This document shows positions 1 through 10,732 of a stretch of 64,000 bases of DNA, piece after piece. Each line of letters opens with the position of its first letter. The stretch's first letter is position 1. The DNA comes from Phytophthora sp. 'mugwort'. Lineage: Eukaryota > Oomycota > Peronosporomycetes > Peronosporales > Peronosporaceae. The position numbers were made by a program, and so were the translations under genes. The notes below the pieces were generated by a model, which was not told the origin of the DNA, made no database searches, and was given only the letters and a program-made list of their open reading frames with translations. The stretch is taken from contig JAUCEF010000017.1 in NCBI GenBank assembly GCA_033558025.1, positions 2,108,001-2,172,000 of the forward strand. Direction: 5' to 3'.

Positions 1-107
1 GCAAGCCATGCGAAAATTCCTTTCGCCACGTATCTTCAGGTCTGATTTGACTGGTTGCGTTGGCTTACAATACAAATCCAAGTTTAGCGGCGCAAGATCT
101 AATTAGG

Positions 108-2153
108 ATGTCAACGCCCGTAGTGGACCTGGACGCCCTGCGTGCGTCCGTAACGCGCCAGGGCGCACAGGTGCGCGAGCTCAAACAGCAGGGTGCGGCG
201 GCCGAGGCCGTGAAGGCAGCCGTAGACGAACTCAAGAAGCTCAAGCTGGTACTGGAGACGCAAACGGCACTGCAGGGTCCCGCCGGGGACGGGCTCAGCA
301 AGAGCGACAAGAAGGCATTGGACGACCTGCTGCTACGCAAGATGTTTGTGGTGCCGAGCTTTGAGATCTACGGCGGTGTGGGCGGCTTCTACGACTTCGG
401 CCCGCCGGCCTGCGCGCTCAAGAGCAACCTTCTGCAGTTTTGGCGCCGCCACTTCGTGTTCGCTGACAAGCTGCTGGAGGTAGAGTGCACCAACCTTATG
501 CCCGAGGTGGTGCTTAAGACCTCGGGCCATGTGGACCGCTTTACCGACCTCATGGTCAAGTGCACGAAGTCGGGTGAATGCTACCGCGCCGACAAGTTGC
601 TCGAGGACCACGTCGAGAACTTTCTGGATAAGCACCCGGACTTGAACCAGGAGGAGCGCGAGAAGCACGAGATGCACGCTACCATGGCCGAGTCCTACTC
701 GCCCGAGGAGATCCACGCCGTCTTCCAGGAGTACGGCATTAAGGCCCCCGGCACAGGCGCCGACCTCAGCTTCCCCATCCCGTTTAACCTCATGTTCAAG
801 TGCGCTATCGGCCCCGAAGGCGGCCTCGTTGGCTACCTACGTCCCGAGACAGCGCAGGGCATCTTCCTGAACTTCCGCCGTCTGCTCGAATACAACGCTG
901 GCAAGGTTCCTTTCGGCTGTGCGCAGATCGGCAGCGCGTTCCGAAACGAGATCTCGCCACGCGCCGGTCTACTGCGTGTCCGCGAGTTCCAGCAGGCTGA
1001 GATCGAGTTCTTTGTGAACCCGAAGGACAAGAGTCACGCCAAGTTCTCGACCGTTAAGGACCTGGAGCTGCCTCTATTGACCAAGACCAACCAGCTCACT
1101 CATGGAAAGGCTGTGCAGATGACGTGCGGCGCCGCTGTGGAGCAAGGCATCATCGCCAACGAGAGTCTAGCGTACTATCTCGCGCGTACGTACAAGTTCT
1201 GCAAGGCCATTGGCATTGACATGGAGCGCCTACGTTTCCGTCAGCACCTGAACACCGAAATGGCCCACTACGCCACTGACTGCTGGGACCTCGAGATTAA
1301 GCTAAGTTCCGGCTGGGTGGAGTGCGCCGGCCACGCTGACCGCTCGTGCTACGACTTGACCGTGCACGCCAAGAAGAGTAAGGTTGAGATGGTGGGCACG
1401 CACAAGTTCGACAAGCCCGAGAAGCGCCAGATCGTGGAGATTAAGCCTAACAAGGGCAAGATGGGCCGCACGTTCAAGGCCGAAGTGGCCACGATCCTCG
1501 AGGCCCTAGAGGCCTTGAAGGACGACGTGCCCCGCGCGCAGACCTTCGAGGACGAGCTGGCCTCCAAGGGCGAAGCGACGCTTGGCCCGCTGTGCGATGG
1601 CAAGCAGTTTACGCTGCAGCGCGACATGGTGGCCATTAAGGTGGTGGAGAAGATGGTGAGCGAGGAGAAGTTCGTTCCCTCGGTGATCGAGCCCTCGTTC
1701 GGCATTGGCCGTCTCCTGACTGCTGTCTTCGAGCACAACTTCTCGACCCGCGAGGGAGACGAGAAGCGCGGCGTGATGTCGTTCTCGCCAGTGATCGCGC
1801 CGATCAAGGTGTCGGTGCTGCCGCTGAGCAACAATCCGGCCTTCGAGCCTTTCGCGACGGAGCTGGAACACGTGTTTGTGGAGGAGGGCCTGGAGTGCAA
1901 GGTGGACACGTCGAGCGTGGCCATCGGCCGCAAGTATGCGCGCGCGGACGAGCTGGGCATCCCGTTCGACGTTACGATCGACTTCGATACGGTCAAGGAC
2001 CGCGTGGTGACGTTGCGCGAGCGCGACTCGACGGCACAGGTGCGGATCCCCATGGATACCATCGGCGCCGAGGTGAACAAGTTGATTAAGGGCTCGGCCA
2101 CCTGGGAGCAGATGCTCGAGCGCTACCCGAAGGTCACGGCCGCCGCCGAGTAG
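108..2153 (+). CDS. Glycyl-tRNA synthetase (class II, eukaryotic alpha2 type)
   Basis: Charges tRNA-Gly with glycine for translation. From the ATG at 108 the protein is 681 residues, normal for the eukaryotic dimeric enzyme (about 600-740). A WHEP-like helical hairpin rich in K/E/A occupies about residues 9-60. The catalytic core starts with motif 1 around VVPSFEIYGGVGGFYDFGP. Motif 2 is seen as FRNEISPRAGLLRVREFQQ and motif 3 as EPSFGIGRLL. The C-terminal 120 residues form the anticodon-binding domain (SVLPLSNNP...). The frame is open upstream to position 60 without an ATG, so an alternative upstream mitochondrial form cannot be judged here. Intronless, GC-rich third positions. Identification is firm from the motifs. 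Confidence 0.95.
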   Translation: MSTPVVDLDALRASVTRQGAQVRELKQQGAAAEAVKAAVDELKKLKLVLETQTALQGPAGDGLSKSDKKALDDLLLRKMFVVPSFEIYGGVGGFYDFGPPACALKSNLLQFWRRHFVFADKLLEVECTNLMPEVVLKTSGHVDRFTDLMVKCTKSGECYRADKLLEDHVENFLDKHPDLNQEEREKHEMHATMAESYSPEEIHAVFQEYGIKAPGTGADLSFPIPFNLMFKCAIGPEGGLVGYLRPETAQGIFLNFRRLLEYNAGKVPFGCAQIGSAFRNEISPRAGLLRVREFQQAEIEFFVNPKDKSHAKFSTVKDLELPLLTKTNQLTHGKAVQMTCGAAVEQGIIANESLAYYLARTYKFCKAIGIDMERLRFRQHLNTEMAHYATDCWDLEIKLSSGWVECAGHADRSCYDLTVHAKKSKVEMVGTHKFDKPEKRQIVEIKPNKGKMGRTFKAEVATILEALEALKDDVPRAQTFEDELASKGEATLGPLCDGKQFTLQRDMVAIKVVEKMVSEEKFVPSVIEPSFGIGRLLTAVFEHNFSTREGDEKRGVMSFSPVIAPIKVSVLPLSNNPAFEPFATELEHVFVEEGLECKVDTSSVAIGRKYARADELGIPFDVTIDFDTVKDRVVTLRERDSTAQVRIPMDTIGAEVNKLIKGSATWEQMLERYPKVTAAAE

Positions 2154-4386
2154 GTAGGAGAGCCGGATAGATGCAGCAACAGCAGCAGAGGACCGTGCCG
2201 TACACGAAGCTAACCGTAATGCATTGCTTCGAATGCCTTTTGGTAACCACTTTCCATGTTGAGGCCCGCGCCAGGCAACATGCTCTTTCGTAGGTCGCGT
2301 GCAATCCCTGACGCCGCTCTCTCGTCGACAGCCTCGTCGCCAGTCATGATCAATACAGTCCATTACTGCCTTGACACCGGCAAGTGCGCCCGGGCTTTGC
2401 AAGCGTACATTAACGGGGCGGCCAGAGCTCGTCAAAACATTTTCGTCTCGAAATGTTTACCTACCGCTGCGCGAGAGTCGGACTGCCGCCGGAAAGTCTC
2501 AACATTTCGGCGAGTCGAGATTAGACGAGCTCAGTCTGGGAGCTGACGCGCTTGAAGCTGAACCGATGGATGCAAACACTTCTGTCAAGGCAAGTGGACC
2601 GCAACCATCCATTAAGGTGATGGCGGAGTCGCAATTTTTGTGGTTTCGTTGTGTGTGCTTTGTGGTTGGAGAAAACTCCTATTCTTTGGCGAAGGGCGGC
2701 GGGCCGTTGGCACGTGCTGCGGCGGAGAAATATTCGCTGACTGCGGATGGAGGAGCTGCGACTGCCAAACTGAACTTCGATGGCTATAGCGGTTTTTTTT
2801 TTACTTCGCCAGTAGTGGAGCGAGGTGATGGATCGCCGCAACCTCTTGTTATTCTGTTGCTTGGGTGCGGCGCCTGTGGTACAACAACGGAAATGATTCC
2901 CCAGTGACGACAGACCTGTATGGCATAAGGAGTCGGTATTTCGGCATTGTTCGTCTGTTGGTTCTGTCGATGGCGACGAATATTCCCGTGGTCTCAAAGG
3001 GTATTCGCGAGTACCGGTATCGGGCATCGTGACGTCATTCCTTACTTTGTTGTTGCGAAAAGTGGCTTCATGTTGAATTGGTGTTAAAAGTACGACTATC
3101 GCCGAAATTGCATCTCGCGACGAATTTGACGTTTATATATCACAAAACCACGCGCTGCTGAGCATTCTCAGTATTGAGCAAAGAGCTAATCAATGCCATC
3201 AACAAGGAGGAATGCGGTATAACGCAGGATCAATGGGGGAATGCGCGTACAGTAAATAATCATGGCCCCAGAGATTTCTTAACAAAAGGGGCACAGGTAT
3301 ACATGTACCATTGGAATAGTACCTCGCCACGGAAAAATGGCATTAGCGCTGATGAGATACAGCTCGGACTGCAGAGGGTTCACGATCCACCAAATTCCGC
3401 AGGGCGTCTACCCGCAACGTACAAGTAGTTTGTCAACGCGTCTCCACCCCTCAGTGACGTGAAAAGATGAATGCCCGGCTCCAATGACTGCGCCACGTAC
3501 TTCCAACTCGCACGGGGCGGTAGTTCTCGTTCATTATCATGGCGTCCTAGAGGTTAACAAATAGAAAACGGCTCGGCCGGTGTCACCTTGACACGAGTGT
3601 CGACACTGTCGAGGTAGCCGGGACCTTGATGGAGACCCTCCAACGCTTCCTCGACCGAATATGCCCGTCGTGAGTACAAACGCGATGGTCGAGACACCGT
3701 ACACTTTCCGGGGTCGACAAAACTGTGCATAATGCCCAATGTATGGCTTCAGGCAACGATTCAGGTCATTAAGTGATAAAAACTCCTCCCTTTAAGCTTC
3801 AACGAAGGCGATATCGTAGTAGTCCGTGTAGAACACAAAACCGGCCATTCCGAGGATCACGTAGTTCGAGAAATTGTAGTAGGCAGCCGTCTTGCCGGCA
3901 TCGTAGATGAATACTTGGGGCGTGGCCATCGGTGATTGATACTTAGTACTACGTAGTAAGAAATAGGAACAAAATCTGGGAACGGACGGTAGTCAGCCTG
4001 GAACTCGAACAAGAATTCCGCGATCTGCTCTGGCTTGGTACGCGTCGTGTGATATAAATATCCTAGCCAATTGTAGAGATCACGCTGGGTGTTATCTAAG
4101 CACGATGGCCATAGAACTCTGACATTACGACATCATCGCACTTCACTTACGTTGATGACGGTCACATTGCCTGCATGCCACCGGTGCCGACAGCACCTTC
4201 ACCGCGACGTCCAGCCGTAGGAAGCTGTCGCCCTATAATCCCATTTCCAAGATGTTGAACACTTGTCGCTGGTAATGTGTAGACCGAGCCGCAGTAACCA
4301 GTCGTACTTCGATACTATGTAAACTTGATGGAAATACTCAGCTTATCAACTTAAATTGGAGTGCGCATTAGATATCTGGAAAAAAA
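2154..4386. other. 2.2-kb intergenic stretch with exon-like debris
   Basis: No intact gene recognised. Codons look protein-like on the minus strand in several short pieces: 3796-3930 (ATG to stop, 44 aa, with hydrophobic centre YVILGMAGFVFY), about 3955-4105 (contains TKPEQIAEFLFEFQADYRP), and 3554-3739 (contains YSVEEALEGLHQGPGYLDS). A GTAAGT lies just upstream of the second piece at about 4150. Together they look like remains of, or exons of, one multi-exon minus-strand gene of unknown function. A plus-strand ORF 3174-3428 (84 aa, TTG start) and one at 2371-2907 have no recognisable domain and are not called. Confidence 0.3.
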
Positions 4387-5535
4387 CTAGTTGACGGGCG
4401 TGCTGTTGACGGACGTGCTCGCGGCAGCACGTTTGCGTCGCGTGGTGACGGCACCCGCAAGCTCCTTCAACGTCGAGACCGTGTCGTCCCAGTTAATGCA
4501 TGCGTCAGTGATACTCTTGCCGTAGACAAGCTTGGACGGGTCGTCGCCGAGCGACTGGTTGCCCTCCACGATGTTGGACTCAATCATAACCCCTAGAACG
4601 TTCGTACTACCCTCGGCCACGATGCCAGCGAGGTAGCTGGCCACCTTGGACTGGTTGGCGTGCAGCTTGCGCGAGTTGCCGTGCGAGCAGTCCACCATGA
4701 TCTTGGATGGCTGCTTGGCCTCAACCAGCATCGCAGCAGCCTCAGCAATGTACTTCTGCTCGTAGTTTGGGCCGTTGGACCCACCGCGCAGAATCACATG
4801 GCAATCTTTGTTGCCCTTAGTACGCACAATTGACGCAAGCCCGTGGTTGTTGAGACCGAGGAAGTTGTGGGGCTGCGAAGAAGCCACAGCGGCATCCACA
4901 GCTACCTTGGCATTGCCACCCGTGCCGTTCTTGAAGCCAATAGGCATCGACAGTCCACTAGTCAACTCACGATGTAGCTGGGACTCGGTAGTACGCGCAC
5001 CGATGGCGCCCCACGAAATGAGGTCCGAGGTGAACTGCGGCGAGATAGTATCCAAGAACTCGAGGCTGACAGGTAGACCCAGCGAGTTCACGTCCAGCAG
5101 CAGCTTGCGGGCAATGCGGATGCCCTTGTTGATGTTAAAGGACTGGTCCAGGTCCGGGTCATTGATCAGACCTTTCCATCCAACCGTGGTGCGGGGCTTC
5201 TCGAAGTAGGTGCGCATGATCACCAGCAGCTCTCCCTTCAGCTCGTCCGCCAAAGTCTTCAAGCGTTTGGCGTAGTCCATTGCAGCCTCCACGTCGTGGA
5301 TGGAGCACGGACCGACAATCGCAACCATACGGTCGTCCTTGTCGTGCAGGATACGGGATACCGCATCACGTGTGGCATCCACCAGCTCATACACCTCGGG
5401 GGTCACGGGCAGCTCCTCCAAGACACAGGCAGGAGGCACCAGCGGCTTGATCGCGACGACATTGCGGTCCTGCAGGCGCTGGCGCTTGATGATACGCTCG
5501 ATTTCGGGCTCGGGGTGCGGCTGGGTACTCGGCAT
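4387..5535 (-). CDS. 3-deoxy-D-arabino-heptulosonate-7-phosphate (DAHP) synthase, class I
   Basis: Condenses phosphoenolpyruvate and erythrose-4-phosphate, the first step of the shikimate pathway to aromatic amino acids. The start is set at the ATG at 5535, giving 382 residues, close to bacterial and fungal AroF/G/H-type enzymes; the longer open frame starts with GTG. Visible family motifs: VAIVGPCSIHD near residue 75, RTYFEKPRTTVGWKGLIND (PEP/phosphate and metal site region), GARTTESQLHRELTSGLSMP, FKNGTGG, and MVDCSHGNS. The last 20 residues are a basic, Ser/Thr-rich tail (RRKRAAAST). No targeting signal is obvious, so a cytosolic enzyme is inferred. The gene for the last shikimate-pathway enzyme, chorismate synthase, lies next on the opposite strand. 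Confidence 0.95.
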   Translation of the reverse strand: MPSTQPHPEPEIERIIKRQRLQDRNVVAIKPLVPPACVLEELPVTPEVYELVDATRDAVSRILHDKDDRMVAIVGPCSIHDVEAAMDYAKRLKTLADELKGELLVIMRTYFEKPRTTVGWKGLINDPDLDQSFNINKGIRIARKLLLDVNSLGLPVSLEFLDTISPQFTSDLISWGAIGARTTESQLHRELTSGLSMPIGFKNGTGGNAKVAVDAAVASSQPHNFLGLNNHGLASIVRTKGNKDCHVILRGGSNGPNYEQKYIAEAAAMLVEAKQPSKIMVDCSHGNSRKLHANQSKVASYLAGIVAEGSTNVLGVMIESNIVEGNQSLGDDPSKLVYGKSITDACINWDDTVSTLKELAGAVTTRRKRAAASTSVNSTPVN

Positions 5536-5738
5536 CTTGAAGTGAAAAGTGTGGGGCAAATTCCGGAATGACAACTTCGATGTGTTTGCGTTTGACAAGC
5601 GCTTAGTGACCACAAGTCCTTAGTGACCACAAGAAACTAAGAAACGTCCCAAAAAGCGAATTTGTTGCACCGGGGGCATTATTTAGTGCCCCCGGGGAAG
5701 GCATACTCATCAAGTGTGTGGTCCACCAATTTTATGCA

Positions 5739-6275
5739 CTACGCATTTCGTGCGTGTTCGTTTGTACATGTACCGGATGCCGCTCCTGCAATGCAAAATA
5801 ACATGCTGAGCTGTTCGGGAGAGAGACAAAGAGGCCATTTGCGGCAATTTAAAGAAGTAAAACCGAAGCAATGCCAGCGATAGAACACGCTCCGCAGTAC
5901 GTGGAGTCTCGTCCAGACGCAGCACTGATCCAGCGGGCCACCACTACTGTAGGCAGGTCCGCCTATGAGTGGTGGTTCCCACCGTCGACATTTTGTTCTA
6001 CTGGACTTTGCTCTTAGATTCAGCGTCACTTTCCCCTGGTGTACCATATCAAGCTGTAGTGGTGCCATAGACAAACTTCCAATGCGTTCTATTGAAGATA
6101 CCATCGGTATCTCCAATACTTCAATCTGGCAGTCCCCAGGTTCGAAAGTTGGCTTGGCCACAGGCGCAACTTCTTCCTCCGTGCACGATTCAGTGCCAAC
6201 GTTGTTTCTCCAAGTGTCGGTGAGTGCCGTCGCCTTTGGTTCCGGAGGGGTGGGTGTCAGCCCTAAGTTCATCAT
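5739..6275 (-). CDS. Uncertain small ORF, hypothetical protein
   Basis: An open frame of 179 codons with two clustered ATGs (MEMMN), placed just downstream of the tRNA gene on the same strand. The first 120 residues have normal protein composition, with Pro/Thr/Glu-rich stretches (TPTPPEPKATALTDT). The last 60 are Cys/Trp-rich and look like read-through of non-coding DNA. No domain recognised. The opposite strand also has a 106-codon frame here. It may be a first exon or a chance ORF. Confidence 0.25.
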   Translation of the reverse strand: MMNLGLTPTPPEPKATALTDTWRNNVGTESCTEEEVAPVAKPTFEPGDCQIEVLEIPMVSSIERIGSLSMAPLQLDMVHQGKVTLNLRAKSSRTKCRRWEPPLIGGPAYSSGGPLDQCCVWTRLHVLRSVFYRWHCFGFTSLNCRKWPLCLSPEQLSMLFCIAGAASGTCTNEHARNA

Positions 6276-6315
6276 TTCCACATGATTAAGGGAAGCAGAT
6301 TTTTGATCGAAAAAG

Positions 6316-6388
6316 TACTCACGGCGGGACTTGAACCCGCAATCTCTGCCTTAGGAGGGCAGCGCCGTATCCATTGGGCCACGCGAGC
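6316..6388 (-). tRNA. tRNA-Arg (anticodon CCU)
   Basis: A 73-nt cloverleaf reads on the minus strand. The acceptor stem is GCTCGCG with CGTGAGT (two G-U pairs) plus discriminator A. The anticodon stem CTGCC/GGCAG encloses loop CTCCTAA, giving anticodon CCT, which reads AGG. The T-arm is GCGGGTTCAAGTCCCGC, and box A-like TGGCCCAATGG is present in the D-arm. No intron. A run of five T follows on the minus strand (6310-6314), the RNA polymerase III terminator. It lies between the DAHP synthase and chorismate synthase genes. Confidence 0.93.
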
Positions 6389-6763
6389 GTGCACAAAATC
6401 TGAGCGGCGTGTGTCCACTAGAAAGTTCACGTGTGCATAAATGTAGCCATATTAATGAACTGCACCCGGGGATACTATTTTCCTCTGAAATACACGTGAT
6501 GTGGTCCACATGTTTATGACCTCCATAGTTGCATGATATCGATGTGTGATTGATGCACTATAACCACAATATAAAGTATTACACTACAGGTTGACCGCCT
6601 AGTGCTATATCGTTTATTATTTATACAAGAGAGCTCGTCTGACAATCACATCGCATATAACAGGTTCCAGCTGCAGATTTCGTGTTTGGGCAACCCGTTA
6701 GTTGAGCTCGTCACTTCAGAAATCTCCTCGTGCGTGGCTGTTATCCCCCTTCACAAACTCAAT

Positions 6764-8134
6764 ATGAGCACCTTCGGCCGCTTCTTCCGCGTGACGACCT
6801 TCGGCGAGTCGCATTGCAAGGGCGTGGGCTGCATAGTTGACGGTGTTCCCCCGTCGTTGGCGCTGACTGAGGCCGATATCCAGCCGCAGCTCACGCGCCG
6901 CCGCCCCGGCCAGAGCAAACTTACGACCCCTAGAGACGAGAAGGACACGGTCACCGTTATGAGCGGCACCGAGAAGGGCTTTACGCTCGGCACGCCGCTG
7001 GCGCTTTTCGTACCCAACGAGAACGTGCGCCCCAAGGACTACAAGGAGATGGACGAGGTGCCCCGCCCGGGCCACGCCGACTACACGTACCAGATGAAGT
7101 ACGGGGTGCGCGCTAGCAGCGGCGGCGGCCGTGCCAGTGCTCGCGAGACCATTGGCCGCGTGGCGTCCGGTGCTGTGGCTGAAAAATGGCTCAAGGAAAA
7201 GTTCGGCACGTCCATCGTGTGCTGGGTGAGCTCCATTGGCACGGTCGACATGCCGCGCGACCTGCTGAACGACCCCAAGAAGGCTGTTTACACTCGCGAG
7301 GACGTCGACACCATTGGCTCGATTCGTATCCTGCGCGATCCGGTCAAGTGGACCAAGGTGGAGGACGCCATTAAGCAACTGGAAAACGACAAGACTTACG
7401 ACGCTGAGTTCGTCAAGGCCGAGGACGACCTCACGACGCCGGCGTACATTGACACGGAGAAGGTCGTGTACAATCGCAAGGGCGATGTTGTACCCGCCCC
7501 TGAGAATTTGGACGCTTGGCTCACGGACGACCTGATCCCCGTGCGCTGCCCCCACCCTCCGTCGGCTTGTGCCATGTCCACGGTCGTGCGCACGATGAAG
7601 GTGGATGAGGACTCAACTGGTGGCGTCGTCACGTGTGTGATCCGCAATGCACCTGTGGGTCTGGGTGAGCCGTGCTTTGACAAGATGCAGGCCGTCCTGG
7701 CGCATGCTATGATGTCCATCCCGGCCACCAAGGGCTTCGAGATTGGCTCTGGCTTCTCAGGCACCAGCAAGCGCGGCTCGGAACACAACGACCCGTTCTG
7801 CGCGGGCACGGATGCCGAGCGCCCACAGAAACTCGGTGTGACCAAGAACGACGCTGGCGGTGTGCTGGGCGGCATTACCAACGGTGCCGACATCTACTTC
7901 CGTGTGGCCATCAAGCCCGTGTCGACCATCGGTCGCGCGCAACCCACTGTCGGCTACGACGGTAAGGACACAGTGCTGGAGGCCAAGGGCCGTCACGATC
8001 CTTGTGTGCTGCCTCGCGTCGTGCCTCTTGTGGAGTCCATGGCTGCGCTCGCCATCGCTGATGCCGCCATGATCCAGCTTGCACGCGACGGCAGCAAACA
8101 GGACGAACCGGCGCAGAAGAAGCGTAAGCTCTAA
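6764..8134 (+). CDS. Chorismate synthase
   Basis: Converts 5-enolpyruvylshikimate-3-phosphate to chorismate with reduced FMN, the last step of the shikimate pathway. The ATG at 6764 gives 456 residues; the frame is open upstream but without a better ATG. Signature motifs are present: GESHCKGVGCIVDGVP near the start, RRRPGQSKLTTPRDE, GGRASARETIGRVASGAVAEK, and GRHDPCVLPRVVPLVESMAA near the end. An insert around residues 190-260, with acidic/lysine-rich segments, makes it longer than the bacterial enzyme. The C-terminus ends in a short basic tail (KKRKL). No fused flavin reductase domain, so reduced FMN must come from another protein (inference). Confidence 0.96.
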   Translation: MSTFGRFFRVTTFGESHCKGVGCIVDGVPPSLALTEADIQPQLTRRRPGQSKLTTPRDEKDTVTVMSGTEKGFTLGTPLALFVPNENVRPKDYKEMDEVPRPGHADYTYQMKYGVRASSGGGRASARETIGRVASGAVAEKWLKEKFGTSIVCWVSSIGTVDMPRDLLNDPKKAVYTREDVDTIGSIRILRDPVKWTKVEDAIKQLENDKTYDAEFVKAEDDLTTPAYIDTEKVVYNRKGDVVPAPENLDAWLTDDLIPVRCPHPPSACAMSTVVRTMKVDEDSTGGVVTCVIRNAPVGLGEPCFDKMQAVLAHAMMSIPATKGFEIGSGFSGTSKRGSEHNDPFCAGTDAERPQKLGVTKNDAGGVLGGITNGADIYFRVAIKPVSTIGRAQPTVGYDGKDTVLEAKGRHDPCVLPRVVPLVESMAALAIADAAMIQLARDGSKQDEPAQKKRKL

Positions 8135-8805
8135 ATATTCAGCGTCAATTCAGCGTGAAGACGTTGCTTGTGCCTGCGTCAGATACCACATAGATAACGC
8201 TGCGAACGAAGTCAAAAAGCAGTTTTCATTATGTTAAAGTTATGCAAGATGCTTCTTTGGATTCAGCATCAGTTCTATTGGGCCTCGTGCTTCTTCAGCA
8301 CCTCACAACTCGACTCCGCAGCCACTGCTCGCTACGAAAATCTCCACGCTTGTTCGCATGGAGATAGCACAACTGCAGTGATTGCTAGGGACTTCTCGCT
8401 TCCCTCCTCGTCTCGATCAATACCCAACTCATCAGCTGCATCCAGTCTCTCTGACCTGCCGTCCCTCTTTGATGTCACTTCATGCCTCATCCAGTTTAGT
8501 CACCACTGCAACATCGCCCCCACACCATTTTTCGCTAGCTAGTTTAATTGTGAGTCACCAAACAGATACGCTTGGCGTGCCAGTCATAGACACCCATTTG
8601 TACTCAGCGAGACGTTAAAGCGGAGACAGCAATCGCGACTTCTTCTCGCCGAACACGTTTGAGCTACCAATACCTCACTGCGCAGGTGCTGATTGGAGAA
8701 GGTTCTTTAGCGTTGCGCGATGTCTACCGATGTGTTTATTCACAGTTCTGACGCCGATTCATCCCCCACAGCGCCGGGGGAAGGTGACAAACGCAAACAG
8801 CAAGC
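8135..8805. other. Intergenic region between chorismate synthase and the SAC3/LENG8-like gene
   Basis: A convergent 3' region of about 670 bases. I see only short chance frames, including a 29-codon ATG ORF at about 8720-8808 that has no support. No repeat or RNA gene seen. Confidence 0.5.
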
Positions 8806-10732
8806 CTAAATAAGCGACGACTCATTGCTCAGCACCCACACGATATTGGAGGCCTTCGTGTCTACGCGTGTCTTATCCCCCTTCACGAACACGAGACCAG
8901 CTTGACGGATAAACGCTTTTCCTGATTTGCCTTCAAGCTTGAGCTCATCGCGAATATGCTGCACCGGGACAGTTGGGCGATACCTGTGAAAAGCAACAAA
9001 CCGGCTTGCATTAGTATGTCGGACGCCAAGCAACTGCTTCCACACCAACTTACGCTTTGCATATTGCTCGAAGTGCGCTAAGTCGGATCGCGGGGACCAT
9101 CACGTCCATCAGGTAACCTGCCATATTCGGAGCATCTACATAGAGTTTGAAAAAACGATGGTAATCATTCATAGCAACCGCCTGGCGCACCCCAAGCGCG
9201 TGGGCGATCGCCGGATTGGTACGCAGCTTGGGTGTTACCATGCTCAGCACGTGGTACATGCCAAGCTGGCCCGCATTCGAGTCGCCCTTCTTGGCTTGTA
9301 GAGACACGTACACACAATACAAAATGCGGTACGCGAGGAACTCGATCGCATCACCTGGGATCAGCTTCTCATACAGTTCGTGGAGTTGCGTCTGGCACTG
9401 GTTAAACTCGTTGATATCACCGGATTCGAGCGCTACCCGCGCGTGGGTTTCGTACACTGACACTGTGAATGCGTTCTTAATGTGCTGAACCGTGCAATCC
9501 TGGCGGATGGACTTGAGCTGGCTACAGGCATAAATATAATCGTGATCACCCTTTTTCCATTTCGACTTGACGAGCTCCAGCGCCTTGTGCAGCACTGGTT
9601 CAGGTCGCACAGTCGATGGATGCGGGGGAGAAGTTAATCGCAAGTATTCCTTTTCAACCGTCTGACTAGTACCTTTGATGACCATGGCTGCCAGATCCAG
9701 GTCACCGTCCTGCGTCAACACCTGGAGCTTCTTCGTATCCACCTCGGGGGTCACCAAGCTCTTGAGTTCCTGCTGAGTCATGTGAAATCGCTGTCGTCTC
9801 TGATTCTTGCGCTGCTGATCAGCAATTTCCATCTCAAAACCGTCATGTTTGCGCTTGTTCACCTTGTTCTTCTTGCCAGAAGGCTCTTTGGAAGGAGCAG
9901 GGCCCTGATTGGGCTGGATACTATTGCTACTAGGCGAAGAAGATGCAAACCTTGGGCTCGCCGCTCCGTGCATGGGTCCTCCCATCCCCATCTGGGCCTG
10001 CATAGCCGCTGCCGGAGTGTCTCCCACGAGCACCGGCAGGGGCTCTGCGGTCCAATTCTTTGTCCACAAACTGTTTGTCATAATGGCGTTGGTAATCATC
10101 TCCTTAAGGGAGTTCTGGGTAATACTCTGGTCCGCCGCTCCCTTGCAGCGCGCGAACGCTCGCTTCACGTAGTCATGTAGTGCCTCAGGCCACTTGGCAT
10201 TGCCTCCCATCGGCGAAGCAGCAGCAGGGGCTGCAGGTTTTGGCGCCGCGAATGCTCCAGGCGGCGGGCCGAAGCTCCTGGGAGGGGGTCCGCGGTTCTG
10301 CGAACTGATATTAAACCTCACAGGAGCCGCGGATGCCACCACCTTCATCGAGACAGAGGTCTGGCTACTGCTGCCGTTACTCCACTGCCATTGGGGTTTC
10401 GAGGGCGGGGACGACGCTGGACGATGCGGTGGGCGCATCATAGGCGGCGGTCCTCGGCCATTGAACGCGAACTGCGGCGGCGGGGGCGGTGGGCGAGCGA
10501 ATCCATTGGACATATACGGTGGGGGCGGGGGACGCTGCCCACGGGGGCCGTTGAACATGCCGGTGCGAGGCGGCGGCGGGCCCACAGGCTGGAAGAATTG
10601 CGTCTGATTCTGAGGCCGTACGGGAGGTGATGGCGACGCGTAGAAGGACGAGTAGCCGGCAAAGCGTGCGGCAGCGGCAGCCGCGGCCTGCTTGGCGGCA
10701 AGGCCGATGCTCTGCGGCTGGTTGGACGTCAT
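8806..10732 (-). CDS. SAC3/GANP/THP3-family protein, LENG8-like (two exons)
   Basis: Probable mRNA-processing or export factor of the Sac3/Thp3/LENG8 family, acting in the nucleus by analogy with yeast Thp3 (inference). Exon 1 is 9054-10732 and exon 2 is 8806-8983. The 70-bp intron has GTAAGT and CACAG borders and joins in phase (codon GC|G). Total 618 residues. Residues 1-230 are low-complexity, Pro/Gly/Gln/Ala-rich with PPPP and RPPPP runs. A basic nuclear-type segment KKNKVNKRKHDG is at about 290. The C-terminal half holds the SAC3/PCI-like helical domain: PSTVRPEPVLHKALELVKSKW, DYIYACSQLKSIRQDCTVQHI, then SGDINEFNQCQTQLHELY. The ATG is the first in frame that begins the Pro-rich region. 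It is divergent from the glutaredoxin gene. Confidence 0.85.

Noticed and set aside
1349..2435. Long minus-strand frames over the glycyl-tRNA synthetase gene (250 and 309 codons)
   Set aside because: Shadows from GC-rich codons of a gene with clear class II synthetase motifs.
2371..2907. 178-codon ORF after the glycyl-tRNA synthetase gene
   Set aside because: No domain, mixed composition and a competing minus-strand frame; not enough support for a gene.
10194..10607. Gly-rich plus-strand ORF of 137 codons
   Set aside because: Antisense shadow of the Pro-rich N-terminus of the SAC3/LENG8-like gene; Pro codons read as Gly on the other strand.
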